DNA of 64,000 nt, from the NCBI RefSeq assembly GCF_011043625.1, contig NZ_JAAKGT010000002.1:558001-622000 (forward strand), written 5' to 3'. Source of the stretch: Caulobacter sp. 602-2 (lineage in GTDB: Bacteria > Pseudomonadota > Alphaproteobacteria > Caulobacterales > Caulobacteraceae). How positions within the stretch are numbered: position 1 is the first letter of the stretch; every line of letters begins with the position of its first letter. Positions 8,986 to 17,111 of this stretch are shown in pieces. Both the position numbers and the translations under genes were made by a program. The notes under the pieces are model-generated. The model had not been told where the DNA came from, did not search any database, and saw only the letters and a list, made by a program, of their open reading frames with translations.

Positions 8986-9786
8986 TCAGGCCGTTGCGGC
9001 CGGAGCGCCCGCGAGAAAGGCGCGCATGGCGTCGAGGACAGCGTCGGGCGCCGTAAGGTGGGGGCTGTGCCCCGTCGCCTGCAGAACGACGCGCTGGCTG
9101 CCAGCGATCGCCTCATGAACGAAGGCGCCGACGGTTGCGGGTGCGAGCGCGTCGTCGCTGCACTCGATGAGTAGGGTCGGGGTCGAGACGCTCCGGCAAT
9201 CCGAGCGATGATCTGAAAGAAAGGTCGCGCGGGCGAAGTCCTCGGCGATGACCGGGTCGATCCGGCACACCTTGTCACGCCACTCGGCCTGGAAGCCGGC
9301 ATCGCCGACCACGGCCGGGGCGAGCGCAGACGACCAGTCCAGCTGGTTCTTGGCGAGCAGCTCGATCAGATCCTCAAGGTCCGCCTGATCGAACCCGCCG
9401 CCATAGCCTTCGTCATTAGCAAAGCGCGGCGAGGCGCAGATCATGATCAGGCGACTGAAGAGGTCAGGCCGACGGATCGCCGCCAGGGCGCCGATCATGG
9501 CGCTTACCGAATGGCCGACGAAGACGACCTCGCGAAGCCCCTGGGCCTCGCAGATCTCGATCACGTCCTCGGCATAGCCGGCCAGACCAGCGTATTTCTG
9601 ACGTTGGTAAGCGCTGACGTCAGAGTCTCCTGCTCCGACGTGATCGAACAGAACGACCTTGTCGGCGAGAAAGTGCGGGGCAACCAGCCGCCACATGGAC
9701 TGATCACAGCCATAGCCGTGGGCGAACATCAGCGTCCGCGATCCCTCGCCCTCAATGGTGACGTTGTTGCGACGCTGAACGTTCAT
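8986..9786 (-). CDS. RsbQ/D14-like alpha/beta hydrolase
   Basis: With the start at 9786 (MNVQRRNNVTIEGEG) the protein has 266 residues, the usual length of RsbQ and of the plant receptors D14 and KAI2. Diagnostic features are the oxyanion region MFAHGYGCDQSMWR, the nucleophile motif GHSVSAMIG (identical in type to D14/RsbQ), the acid in ECSDDALAP and the catalytic His in TGHSPHLTAP. RsbQ works with a PAS-domain partner in energy-stress signalling. Here the gene lies between a PAS chemoreceptor (31 bases upstream) and a PAS hybrid kinase (8 bases downstream). A longer frame to 9873 exists but is not supported by homology. Confidence 0.9.
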   Translation of the reverse strand: MNVQRRNNVTIEGEGSRTLMFAHGYGCDQSMWRLVAPHFLADKVVLFDHVGAGDSDVSAYQRQKYAGLAGYAEDVIEICEAQGLREVVFVGHSVSAMIGALAAIRRPDLFSRLIMICASPRFANDEGYGGGFDQADLEDLIELLAKNQLDWSSALAPAVVGDAGFQAEWRDKVCRIDPVIAEDFARATFLSDHRSDCRSVSTPTLLIECSDDALAPATVGAFVHEAIAGSQRVVLQATGHSPHLTAPDAVLDAMRAFLAGAPAATA

Positions 9787-9817
9787 AGACGAAGCGAGCC
9801 CTGGGTTGCCCGAGCGG

Positions 9818-11230
9818 TCACGCGGCAAGGTCCCGCGACCACTGGGTCGTCCGGGTGCGCGCGCCGGTCTCAAAGCGCGACATCAGGCGGGCAAGGTGCC
9901 GGCTTTCGCTCTCGATGTTGGCGGCGGCGGCCGTGGCTTCCTCGACCATCGCCGCGTTCTGTTGCGTGACCTGATCCATCTGATTGACGGCCGCATTGAC
10001 CTGGTTGAGGCTCGCGGCCTGTTCTTGCGCCGAGCGCGAGATTGCGCCGATCAGTCCGTCGATGTCCGTCACCTTGTCGACGATCTCGCTGAGCGCCTGA
10101 CCCGTTTTCGTGACCAGTTCCACGCCGTGCGTCACCTGTTGGCTGCTGGTGGAAATCAGGCTCTTGATCTCCTTGGCCGCTTCGGCTGAACGCTGAGCCA
10201 GGGCGCGGACCTCCTGGGCGACGACGGCGAAGCCGCGACCGGCCTCTCCCGCGCGGGCAGCTTCCACCCCGGCGTTCAGCGCAAGGAGGTTGGTCTGAAA
10301 GGCGATCTCGTCGATCACCCCGACGATCTGGCCGACCTGGCCAGAGCCCTGGGCGATCGCTTCCATCGCGAGGATGGCGTTCCGCATCACCTCTCCCGAA
10401 GCGCTGGCGTCGCTCTTGGCGTGCGACGCGGCGAGGGAGGCTTGGCGAGCGCCGTCGGCGCTCGTCCGCACCGTTGCGGTGATCTGATCGAGGGCCGCGG
10501 CTGTCTCCTCGAGACTGGCGGCTTGCTGCTCTGTGCGGCGCGACAGGTCCTCGGCCGCGCTGGCGATTTCACCGGACCCTGCCTGCAGGTTGTCCGTGGT
10601 GTCGGCGATCGCGCCCATGGCTTCAGCGAGACTGTTCACCGAGCTGTTGAAGTCCTGCTTGATACGGTCGAAGTCGCCTGAGAAGTCCGCCTCGATGCGC
10701 GTGGTCAAATCGCCGCTCGCGAGTCGTGCGAGGCACGACGCCAGGGTCGAGACCACGCGGCTCTGCACTGCTTCGGCGCGATCGCGTTCGGCGAGATCGG
10801 CCGCTTGTCGCCGCCGCGCTTCGGTGATGTCGTTCGCGAACTTGATAATCTTGTAGGGCTTGCCTTCCGCGTCGAACACGGGGTTGTACGTGCCCTGGAT
10901 CCACACCTCCGCTCCGCCCGCGCCGACCCGGCGAAAAGCGTCGGCGAAGAACTCACCGGCCCGAAGGCGCTCCCAGAAGCGGGCATACTCCGCGCTTGCA
11001 GCATCCTCCGCAGCAACGAACAGGCTGTGATTTCGGCCGCGGATGTCCTCGAGCCGATATCCCATCGTGGCCAGGAAATTCTCGTTAGCGTCGATGATCG
11101 TGCCGTCCAGCTCGAACTCGATCACCGCCTGGGAGCGACGAACCGCCGCGACGATCGCCTCCAGCTCGGTGACTCGTTCGCGAAGAGCTCTCGCCTGCCT
11201 GCCGTCGATGCCGAACATTCCGATCTCCAA
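9818..11230 (-). CDS. Methyl-accepting chemotaxis protein with one PAS domain, cytoplasmic
   Basis: A 470-residue soluble chemoreceptor with one PAS domain (about 30-140; [33 protein letters not shown]). A HAMP-like segment follows ([18 protein letters not shown]), then the MCP signalling hairpin ([19 protein letters not shown], then [15 protein letters not shown]). It closely resembles the receptor at 1204 but lacks the C-terminal WxxF tether, so adaptation would depend on other receptors. It is the first gene of the minus-strand operon with the RsbQ-like hydrolase and hybrid kinase. The AT-rich segment at 11260-11310 upstream likely holds its promoter and that of the divergent MarR-type gene. 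Confidence 0.93.
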   Translation of the reverse strand: MEIGMFGIDGRQARALRERVTELEAIVAAVRRSQAVIEFELDGTIIDANENFLATMGYRLEDIRGRNHSLFVAAEDAASAEYARFWERLRAGEFFADAFRRVGAGGAEVWIQGTYNPVFDAEGKPYKIIKFANDITEARRRQAADLAERDRAEAVQSRVVSTLASCLARLASGDLTTRIEADFSGDFDRIKQDFNSSVNSLAEAMGAIADTTDNLQAGSGEIASAAEDLSRRTEQQAASLEETAAALDQITATVRTSADGARQASLAASHAKSDASASGEVMRNAILAMEAIAQGSGQVGQIVGVIDEIAFQTNLLALNAGVEAARAGEAGRGFAVVAQEVRALAQRSAEAAKEIKSLISTSSQQVTHGVELVTKTGQALSEIVDKVTDIDGLIGAISRSAQEQAASLNQVNAAVNQMDQVTQQNAAMVEEATAAAANIESESRHLARLMSRFETGARTRTTQWSRDLAA

Positions 11231-11388
11231 AACAACGAATGGAGCCGGTTTAAACGGCGATGCTTAAGACATGATTATATCGACTTTGATATTTTCACTT
11301 TCGGCAGATGCAACTCCGCGTTAACGTTGGCGACCTATCTCTGCCTCCCATCGAGTCCTGTGGACCGAAGTTAGGGCGAGCGTCCGCA

Positions 11389-11880
11389 ATGCCATCCCCC
11401 ACCCCCTCGCCAACGCCCAGTGCTCAGGCGGCCTATGACGAACTGCATCTCGACAAGCAGCTATGCCTAGCTCTCCAGGTGGCGAGCAGTCTCGTCACCA
11501 AGATCTATCGCGGCTTGCTTGAACCCCTGGGCCTGACCCATCCGCAGTATCTGGTCCTCATTGCTCTGTGGGAGCGGACTGAGCGTACCAGCATGGGCGA
11601 CCTGCGCCGCAGCCTTTGCATGGATACCGGCGCGGTGACGCCGCTCGTCAAGCGGATGGAGACCGCCGGCCTGCTGCGCCGCGTGCGTGACGAGGTCGAC
11701 GAGCGCAGGGTGTGGGTCGACCTGACGGACGCCGGCTGGGCGCTGCGAGACCAGGTTCTGCAGGTGCGGCGCGGTGTCGTCGACCGCCTGCCGCTATCTG
11801 CGGAACAGATCGCTGCGATGCGGTCGAGCCTGCAGGCGCTAAATGCGGACATGCTTGCGGCGGCGCCGCCGATACGCTGA
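11389..11880 (+). CDS. MarR-family regulator, OhrR-like
   Basis: A MarR winged-helix repressor of 163 residues from the ATG at 11389; the frame also extends upstream to 11308. The N-terminal LDKQLCLALQVASSLVTKIYR followed by LLEPLGLTHPQYLVLIALWE matches the OhrR subgroup, including the conserved redox cysteine in QLC. OhrR proteins repress an organic-hydroperoxide resistance gene until that cysteine is oxidised. The wing region MDTGAVTPLVKRMETAGLL..RDEVDERRVWVDLT is typical. No ohr gene is adjacent, so the target is elsewhere or different. Confidence 0.85.
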   Translation: MPSPTPSPTPSAQAAYDELHLDKQLCLALQVASSLVTKIYRGLLEPLGLTHPQYLVLIALWERTERTSMGDLRRSLCMDTGAVTPLVKRMETAGLLRRVRDEVDERRVWVDLTDAGWALRDQVLQVRRGVVDRLPLSAEQIAAMRSSLQALNADMLAAAPPIR

Positions 11881-12267
11881 GCCCAAGTTTATTGCTCCGG
11901 GGTGGTGAAGTGCGCCAACAGCCGACATTAGCCCACCGCCAGGAGCACGACGTTCAGGTCGCCGGCGGTCGGGTGAGATCGAGCCTTGGCGCACATACAG
12001 GTGTTCATCGCCCGGTGCTCCACGCTTGGCGTCGCCGCCGCGAAAGTTGTTTTTGGCCTTGGCTAGCGCGATGGAGAAGTTCGGGGCCGGCGGCAAAGTC
12101 GGACCCGCATCACGCCTAATGGGGTGTCGTATCAGACCTGCAAATCGCGCTACCGGCGTCTTGGCCAAATAGACCATTTAGTTTCGGGAAAGCCCGACCA
12201 TACAGCGGGCGCTGAAGTCGCTTGATGCGGAGAGTTGACGACGACCGAGCCTGAGCAAACGCCCCGC
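11881..12267. other. Intergenic, no gene recognised
   Basis: About 385 bases between the MarR-type and LysR-type genes. Open frames here show no family features on either strand. It probably contains the promoter of the LysR-type gene. Confidence 0.5.
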
Positions 12268-13239
12268 ATGGGAGACCCAATCAGCAAGCTTTCTTGGGAC
12301 GACCTGCGCATTGTCCGCGCGATCGCCGAGACAAGCGCGCTCGCGGCCGCTGCCCACATGCTGGGCATCAACGGCTCGACCATCGCGCGCCGCCTGTCGA
12401 AGGTCGAAGAGGTGCTTGGCGTGGCGCTCTTTGATCGGCGCCGAACGGGCTATGTCGCCACCGCGCAGGGCGAACAGATCGTCGCCTTGGCTGGGCGGAT
12501 GGAGTTGGACGTGGTCAGCGTCGCGCGGCGGGTTTCCGGCCATGCGCAGGGTCATGCGGGCGATCTCAGGATCACCACGAGCGACTCGATCCTGCTCTAC
12601 TTCCTCACGCCCATGATCGCCTCGTTCCAGGCCCAGAACCCGGCGATCCGAGTTGAGGTGAACGTCGGCAATGGTGCGATGAACCTGGCGCGTGGTGAGG
12701 CGGATATTGCGATCCGGGCCACCGAGGCTCCGCCTGAGAACCTGTTCGGGCGGAAGGTCGCCACGATCGCCTGGGCCCCGTACTCGGCGTGTGCTGGTTC
12801 GATCGGCGGCGACCGTCCCATCGCCGAGCGTCAATGGGTGTCGTACGGTGGAAGGCTTTCGGGCCTGAAGGCGGCCGACCTGGTCGGGACCCGCGTTCCA
12901 GCCGACAGCATCGCCTACCGCACCGACTCGGTCGCCGGCGCGGCGGCGGCGATCGCCGCTGGCCTGGGCGTGGGATATCTACCTTGCATGCTGGGCGACC
13001 TGTCGCCGGATATCGAAAGGGTGGGACCAATAGAACCGGCGCTCAGCGACGACCTCTGGCTCCTGACCCACCCGGATATCCGCCGATCTGGCCGGATCTA
13101 CGCCTTCATGAGCCATTGCGTCGAAACGATCAGCCGGCAGCGCGATCTCGTCGAAGGGCGTCTGGGCGACGCCTGCGATCCGCGTGCGGCGCCCGACGGA
13201 CCTTGGCGTCCGCTCAGATTTCCGGCAGCACCGCGGTAA
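12268..13239 (+). CDS. LysR-family transcriptional regulator
   Basis: A regulator of about 323 residues. It has an N-terminal winged helix-turn-helix (LSWDDLRIVRAIAETSALAAA, INGSTIARRLSKVEEVLGVALFDR) and a periplasmic-binding-fold effector domain (LRITTSDSILLYFLTPMIASF, ADIAIRATEAPPENL, AAAAIAAGLGVGYLPCMLG). The ATG at 12268 places the HTH at the family's usual distance from the start; a TTG at 12235 is an alternative. It converges on the RidA gene with about 26 bases of overlap. LysR regulators often control a divergent neighbour, but none is present here. Confidence 0.88.
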   Translation: MGDPISKLSWDDLRIVRAIAETSALAAAAHMLGINGSTIARRLSKVEEVLGVALFDRRRTGYVATAQGEQIVALAGRMELDVVSVARRVSGHAQGHAGDLRITTSDSILLYFLTPMIASFQAQNPAIRVEVNVGNGAMNLARGEADIAIRATEAPPENLFGRKVATIAWAPYSACAGSIGGDRPIAERQWVSYGGRLSGLKAADLVGTRVPADSIAYRTDSVAGAAAAIAAGLGVGYLPCMLGDLSPDIERVGPIEPALSDDLWLLTHPDIRRSGRIYAFMSHCVETISRQRDLVEGRLGDACDPRAAPDGPWRPLRFPAAPR

Positions 13240-13669
13240 AGGTGATCTCGATCAGCTGCTCGGGGAAGGCCAGCCGCGTCACGCCGATCAGGTTGCTGGC
13301 GACCTGGGGGCGCGCGACGTCGTAGGCCTCGCCACGAACCTTGGCCGCGACCGCGAAAGCAGCGTCTACGTCGAGAACGAAGAGCGTTTCCTCGACCACA
13401 TTGTCCAGGCTGGCCCCGAACTGCGCCAAGAGCCTGGCCGCATTGGCGTAGGTGGTGCGCATCTGCGCTTCCATCGTCGAAAAATCGGCCGGCTTGCCCT
13501 GTTCATTCAGCGCCGCCGGCGCGACCAGCTTGCCGTTGCTATCGTGGCTGAGCTGGCCGGAGACGCGGATGATGTTTCCAACCTTGATCGCTTGGGCGTA
13601 ACCGTAAGCGTCCTCCCACGGCACACCCAGATAGGCGGCTTCCTTCTTGATGAACGCCGTGCTCGTCAT
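13214..13669 (-). CDS. RidA family (YjgF/YER057c/UK114) protein
   Basis: A protein of about 151 residues. RidA proteins hydrolyse reactive enamine/imine intermediates from PLP enzymes. Family features seen: GNIIRVSGQLSHDSNGKL, the helix EAQMRTTYANAARLLAQFGASLDNVVE, ETLFVLDV and the C-terminal ASNLIGVTRLAFPEQLIEI. The conserved ligand-binding Arg of the archetype (usually in a R-P-x-R context) is not obvious, so this may belong to an Rid subfamily other than RidA proper. The start at 13669 has AAGGAG at 6 bases. Confidence 0.85.
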   Translation of the reverse strand: MTSTAFIKKEAAYLGVPWEDAYGYAQAIKVGNIIRVSGQLSHDSNGKLVAPAALNEQGKPADFSTMEAQMRTTYANAARLLAQFGASLDNVVEETLFVLDVDAAFAVAAKVRGEAYDVARPQVASNLIGVTRLAFPEQLIEITFTAVLPEI

Positions 13670-13866
13670 ACCCATCTCCTTGCATTCCCGGCGTCCCGCT
13701 ACGGGGCCGGTCAGCAAGTGATGGCAAGAATTCGGCGCATCTCTCAAACTGCATTTATGCAGAATTGGTCGCGCCGAAATGCCGTTGGCCAGAAGTGCGG
13801 ACGCTCCCTAACCACTCTTTCGACGGGAGGCGGCTGGCCTCGCCTTGACTGAAAGCGTAGGTCGCC

Positions 13867-14481
13867 ATGATCGCTGAATCTCTACCTCTTCGCACATCGA
13901 CGCCGGGCGCATTCGAGGCCACGCAGCGACCCTTCTCGCGCTCGGTCATAGACGAACGCTGGCTGGATGGGGCGCGGCCGGGCGCTGTTCAGGGGCAGGC
14001 CCCAGATCTGGCGACGATCGACCTCCTCGTGCGCGAAGGCCTGGAGCGTCTCGAAGACGACATGTCGGCAGCCCGCCGTTACCTGGCGGCCGCGCGGCGT
14101 CTGCTGTCGCCTGACGATGCCTGCCGCCCCGGCGGCCTCCTGCCTTGGCAGGTCAGGCGTGTCGGCCGCTACATCGACGAGCGGATTGAACGCCGGATTA
14201 CCTTGGCCGAGGCGGCGGATCAGGTGCGGCTGAGCACGAGCCATTTCTCCCGCTGCTTTCGGATCAGCTTCGGCTCGCCATTCACCAAGTATGTGACGCG
14301 CAAGCGTATCGAGCGTGCACGCTGGTTGATGATCACAGGGGACCAAAGCCTGGGCCAGATCGCGTTAACCTGCGGGTTCGCCGATCAAGCGCACTTCACC
14401 CGCGCCTTCACCCATCTAACCGGAGAGGCTCCGGGCCGGTGGCGCCGACAGGTGACGGAGGTCGAGCCTCTGGACCAGTGA
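13867..14481 (+). CDS. AraC-family transcriptional regulator
   Basis: A 204-residue protein. Its C-terminal half is an AraC double HTH: VRRVGRYIDERIERRITLAE, STSHFSRCFRISFGSPFTKYV, RIERARWLMITGDQSLGQIA and CGFADQAHFTRAFTHLTGEAP. The N-terminal 90 residues have no recognisable cupin and are short for a ligand domain, so it belongs to the short AraC type. It is divergent from the RidA gene across about 200 bases, which makes ridA a candidate target (inference). Confidence 0.88.
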   Translation: MIAESLPLRTSTPGAFEATQRPFSRSVIDERWLDGARPGAVQGQAPDLATIDLLVREGLERLEDDMSAARRYLAAARRLLSPDDACRPGGLLPWQVRRVGRYIDERIERRITLAEAADQVRLSTSHFSRCFRISFGSPFTKYVTRKRIERARWLMITGDQSLGQIALTCGFADQAHFTRAFTHLTGEAPGRWRRQVTEVEPLDQ

Positions 14482-14707
14482 GCCTGACCACACAATAGGC
14501 CCGGAATACGCGGGAGCCCTGAGACCTGAGACGTCGTGATGTCCGCGCGATTTCTCTACGAGCGACCCAAACGTCCACCCATAACCTTTCCCTGCCGATC
14601 CTAAGGCCCGCGTTGCCGGCCGGGCAGCGCCATGACCGGACGTTGGAATGGCTCCAGGAACAGGACATCCGGCGGCCGTCGCAGCACGCGCCTGCCCTCA
14701 GTTCCGC

Positions 14708-16726
14708 TTAGAGCACCTTCGGCGGTTTAACCGCGGGCACAAGGTCCAAGGTCGTCTGCGTCCCCTTGGCCGGTTCCAGGTATGCCTCCGCGTCAAGGCC
14801 AAGGTCCTTCAAAAAGGGAGCGTCTCGCAGTTTGTCCCGCAAGCCTAGCATCCGCTTCTCAGCACGCCGGATGAAGACATTGTAAGTCATCGGGATTATG
14901 CGGACCCGGTCGTTCCACTCCGTGCGCTCCCCGGTCTCGGTCGGGTCGACCCGCGAGCCCAGGACATAGCAAGTGACGGTTGAGGCTTCAGTGATCAGGC
15001 CCTTCTTGATCAGTTCCTTCACATAGCGCCAGGGCTGCTCCTTCTCCTTGGAGCCGAGGATCACGTCGACCTTCTTGATCTCGGCGATCACCAAGCGCGA
15101 GACGCCCGCAACATCATGACCCAGATCGTGGGAGTCGCGGCTGTAGAAACCAGCACTGCCGTCCGGAAGCATCGCGAAATCGGGCCGCTGCTTGGAGCCG
15201 GGAACGTCCTTGCCAAAAATCGTTCGGATAACCTCGGACATGCCGCGGTTACTGGTGAACTCCAAGCTTTCGAACTCGGGGCCGAACACCCACAGGCTAC
15301 GCTCAAACAGAGGCTGCAGGTCACCGACCTCCGCCAGGCTTTCATCCCGAAGCTTCTGGTCGAGCTCCTCGATCAACTTCAGCCGACTTTGTACCTCATC
15401 GAGCGCGATCTTGGCGGTTCGTACCGTCCAGCTCGTCAGGAGGCTGTGCAACTCATCGAAATCGCCCGGCTTCATGACGTGCAGCTGCTGGATCAGCCCG
15501 TACTTCGAGTCCGCCAGTTCAAGCTTCGCCAGAATGGCCGCGACCTGCTCCACCTCGTCCGCGGAGATGCTCGGGCACGTGTCCACTACCGCATCGACAA
15601 ATTCGTTCCAGCGGTCTCGGCTGGCCGGTGCCAGCCGCGCGGCCGCACCGCTCAAGCTTTCCCGGACTGCTGCTTTGATCTCGCCCCGGCGCTCAGCAGT
15701 AAATCCGTTTAGGAATTCGCGGATCTTGGCGAACACCGCCTCCCGCGTCGCCAGCCAGGCAGGGTTGCGTGGATCGAAACCGGACCAGTCCGGCAAGGTG
15801 GCCGAAGCCTCAGCCAGGAAATCAGCCCGGACGATGAACTGAAAACGCTTCGCCTCATTGGTGCGACCATCGAGTTCGAAGCCGGCCCATCCGGGGCGTC
15901 CGACCAACCGGTTATCGACCCACCAGGCAATCCCATGTTGGCGGGTCGTTCGGTCCGCCTTCTGGGTGTCGATCACGACGAGCCCAGCCAGGCCAAACCC
16001 GGCGACCTCGACCTCCAACTCGCGGATCTTGCCGGCGGGCACGTCTTCGAAGCTGACTTTGGTCCCATCGACGATAACCTGGAAGTTTGGATCCGCCAGG
16101 AAACGCGTGCCGATGACCTCGCGTACTTGCTGCGCTGTCATATTCACGCCGGTCCCGCTTGGGGCGGAAATCTCCGTGCCGTGGCCTAGGACATCGCCAC
16201 TTTCGCTAACCAGCTTAAGGTCGAAGGGGACGTTGACGCCGCGCCGGACTTCGTAAGTGACCTCCTGGCCCTCGCACCAGGTACGAACGATATAGGGGTC
16301 GCCGAAGCGAAACGCGGCATGGCGGCCCTTGCCGTTGCGGCCGTAAGACCGGCGAGACCCGAACGACTTCAACTCCTCCGGCGGGGTCGACGTCGCGCCC
16401 TCCTCAGTCAGCTTGTTGTAGTCGAGGGTCCGCCATCGGCGCTCAAACTGCGCCTTGGACATCCCCTTACCGTTGTCTGTGATAGAGAAGACCTGCTCGT
16501 TACCTCGCTCGGCCCAGTGGATATCGACCCGCGTCGCCCAGGCATCCCAGGCGTTGGCCACTAGCTCGACGATGGCGACTTCGGGATCGCGGATAATTTC
16601 GCCGGCGTGCCTTTCAAGAAAGCGCTCGTCGAATAATGCCCCCTGCGACTCAGCCATTGCCTCCCCCGCCACCGCAAGCATTGCGGCGTCCCATGTGAGC
16701 GCGAGGTGGTCAAGCTCGTCTACCAT
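14708..16726 (-). CDS. GHKL (Hsp90/MORC-like) ATPase fused to a PD-(D/E)XK nuclease-like domain
   Basis: With the ATG at 16726 the protein has 672 residues; an in-frame ATG at 16858 would add 44 poorly conserved-looking residues. The N-terminal part is a GHKL ATPase: Bergerat N box AIVELVANAWDA (51-62), G1 ITDNGKGM (about 82-89) and G2 SYGRNGKGRHAAF (127-139). The lid style resembles MORC and DNA-repair GHKL proteins rather than histidine kinases. The C-terminal part has FGPEFESLEF, then RPDF (514-517) and VIAEIKK with E549 and K551, spaced as in restriction-like PD-(D/E)XK or Shedu/DUF4263 nucleases. I infer an ATP-gated DNA or RNA nuclease, most likely anti-phage. It lies downstream of the SMC-type operon on the same strand after about 385 bases. 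Confidence 0.72.
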   Translation of the reverse strand: MVDELDHLALTWDAAMLAVAGEAMAESQGALFDERFLERHAGEIIRDPEVAIVELVANAWDAWATRVDIHWAERGNEQVFSITDNGKGMSKAQFERRWRTLDYNKLTEEGATSTPPEELKSFGSRRSYGRNGKGRHAAFRFGDPYIVRTWCEGQEVTYEVRRGVNVPFDLKLVSESGDVLGHGTEISAPSGTGVNMTAQQVREVIGTRFLADPNFQVIVDGTKVSFEDVPAGKIRELEVEVAGFGLAGLVVIDTQKADRTTRQHGIAWWVDNRLVGRPGWAGFELDGRTNEAKRFQFIVRADFLAEASATLPDWSGFDPRNPAWLATREAVFAKIREFLNGFTAERRGEIKAAVRESLSGAAARLAPASRDRWNEFVDAVVDTCPSISADEVEQVAAILAKLELADSKYGLIQQLHVMKPGDFDELHSLLTSWTVRTAKIALDEVQSRLKLIEELDQKLRDESLAEVGDLQPLFERSLWVFGPEFESLEFTSNRGMSEVIRTIFGKDVPGSKQRPDFAMLPDGSAGFYSRDSHDLGHDVAGVSRLVIAEIKKVDVILGSKEKEQPWRYVKELIKKGLITEASTVTCYVLGSRVDPTETGERTEWNDRVRIIPMTYNVFIRRAEKRMLGLRDKLRDAPFLKDLGLDAEAYLEPAKGTQTTLDLVPAVKPPKVL

Positions 16727-17111
16727 TGTTGTCCTTGTCGAGCTATCGTCAGCCCGCTGACCGATCTGCACAGCTGCGCCGCCCCCTTTTCGACCCTTTA
16801 AGGTACCGATTGGAACAAACGAGCAACATTCATACTCGTCCTTCATTTGGGCGTCCATCCATGTCGCGCTACTACGCCTTCGGCGGCGTGTGCGGTGGCT
16901 CGGGGCTGCTAGCGACGGCGGAACTAACGAGATGAAGGCTCAGGTTGGCTTGCGCCATGGGCGGAGCTTGGGATCGCTGCGAAAAGCGGACGCTCAGCGC
17001 AACTGGCTTAGCTTCGGCGAACGCCCAAAGTGGCTACAGACCCACTGACTAGCTTGGGTGAGCGGCCGCGACCGGGAGAGCCGAGTTGGCGTTGACCTGA
17101 CGATCGCCGTA
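16727..17111. other. Gap between SMC-type and GHKL genes
   Basis: About 385 bases without a convincing gene. It begins just after the SMC-type stop codon and may carry a separate promoter for the GHKL-nuclease gene. I see no strong hairpin with a T-tract, so read-through from the operon upstream is possible. Confidence 0.45.
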
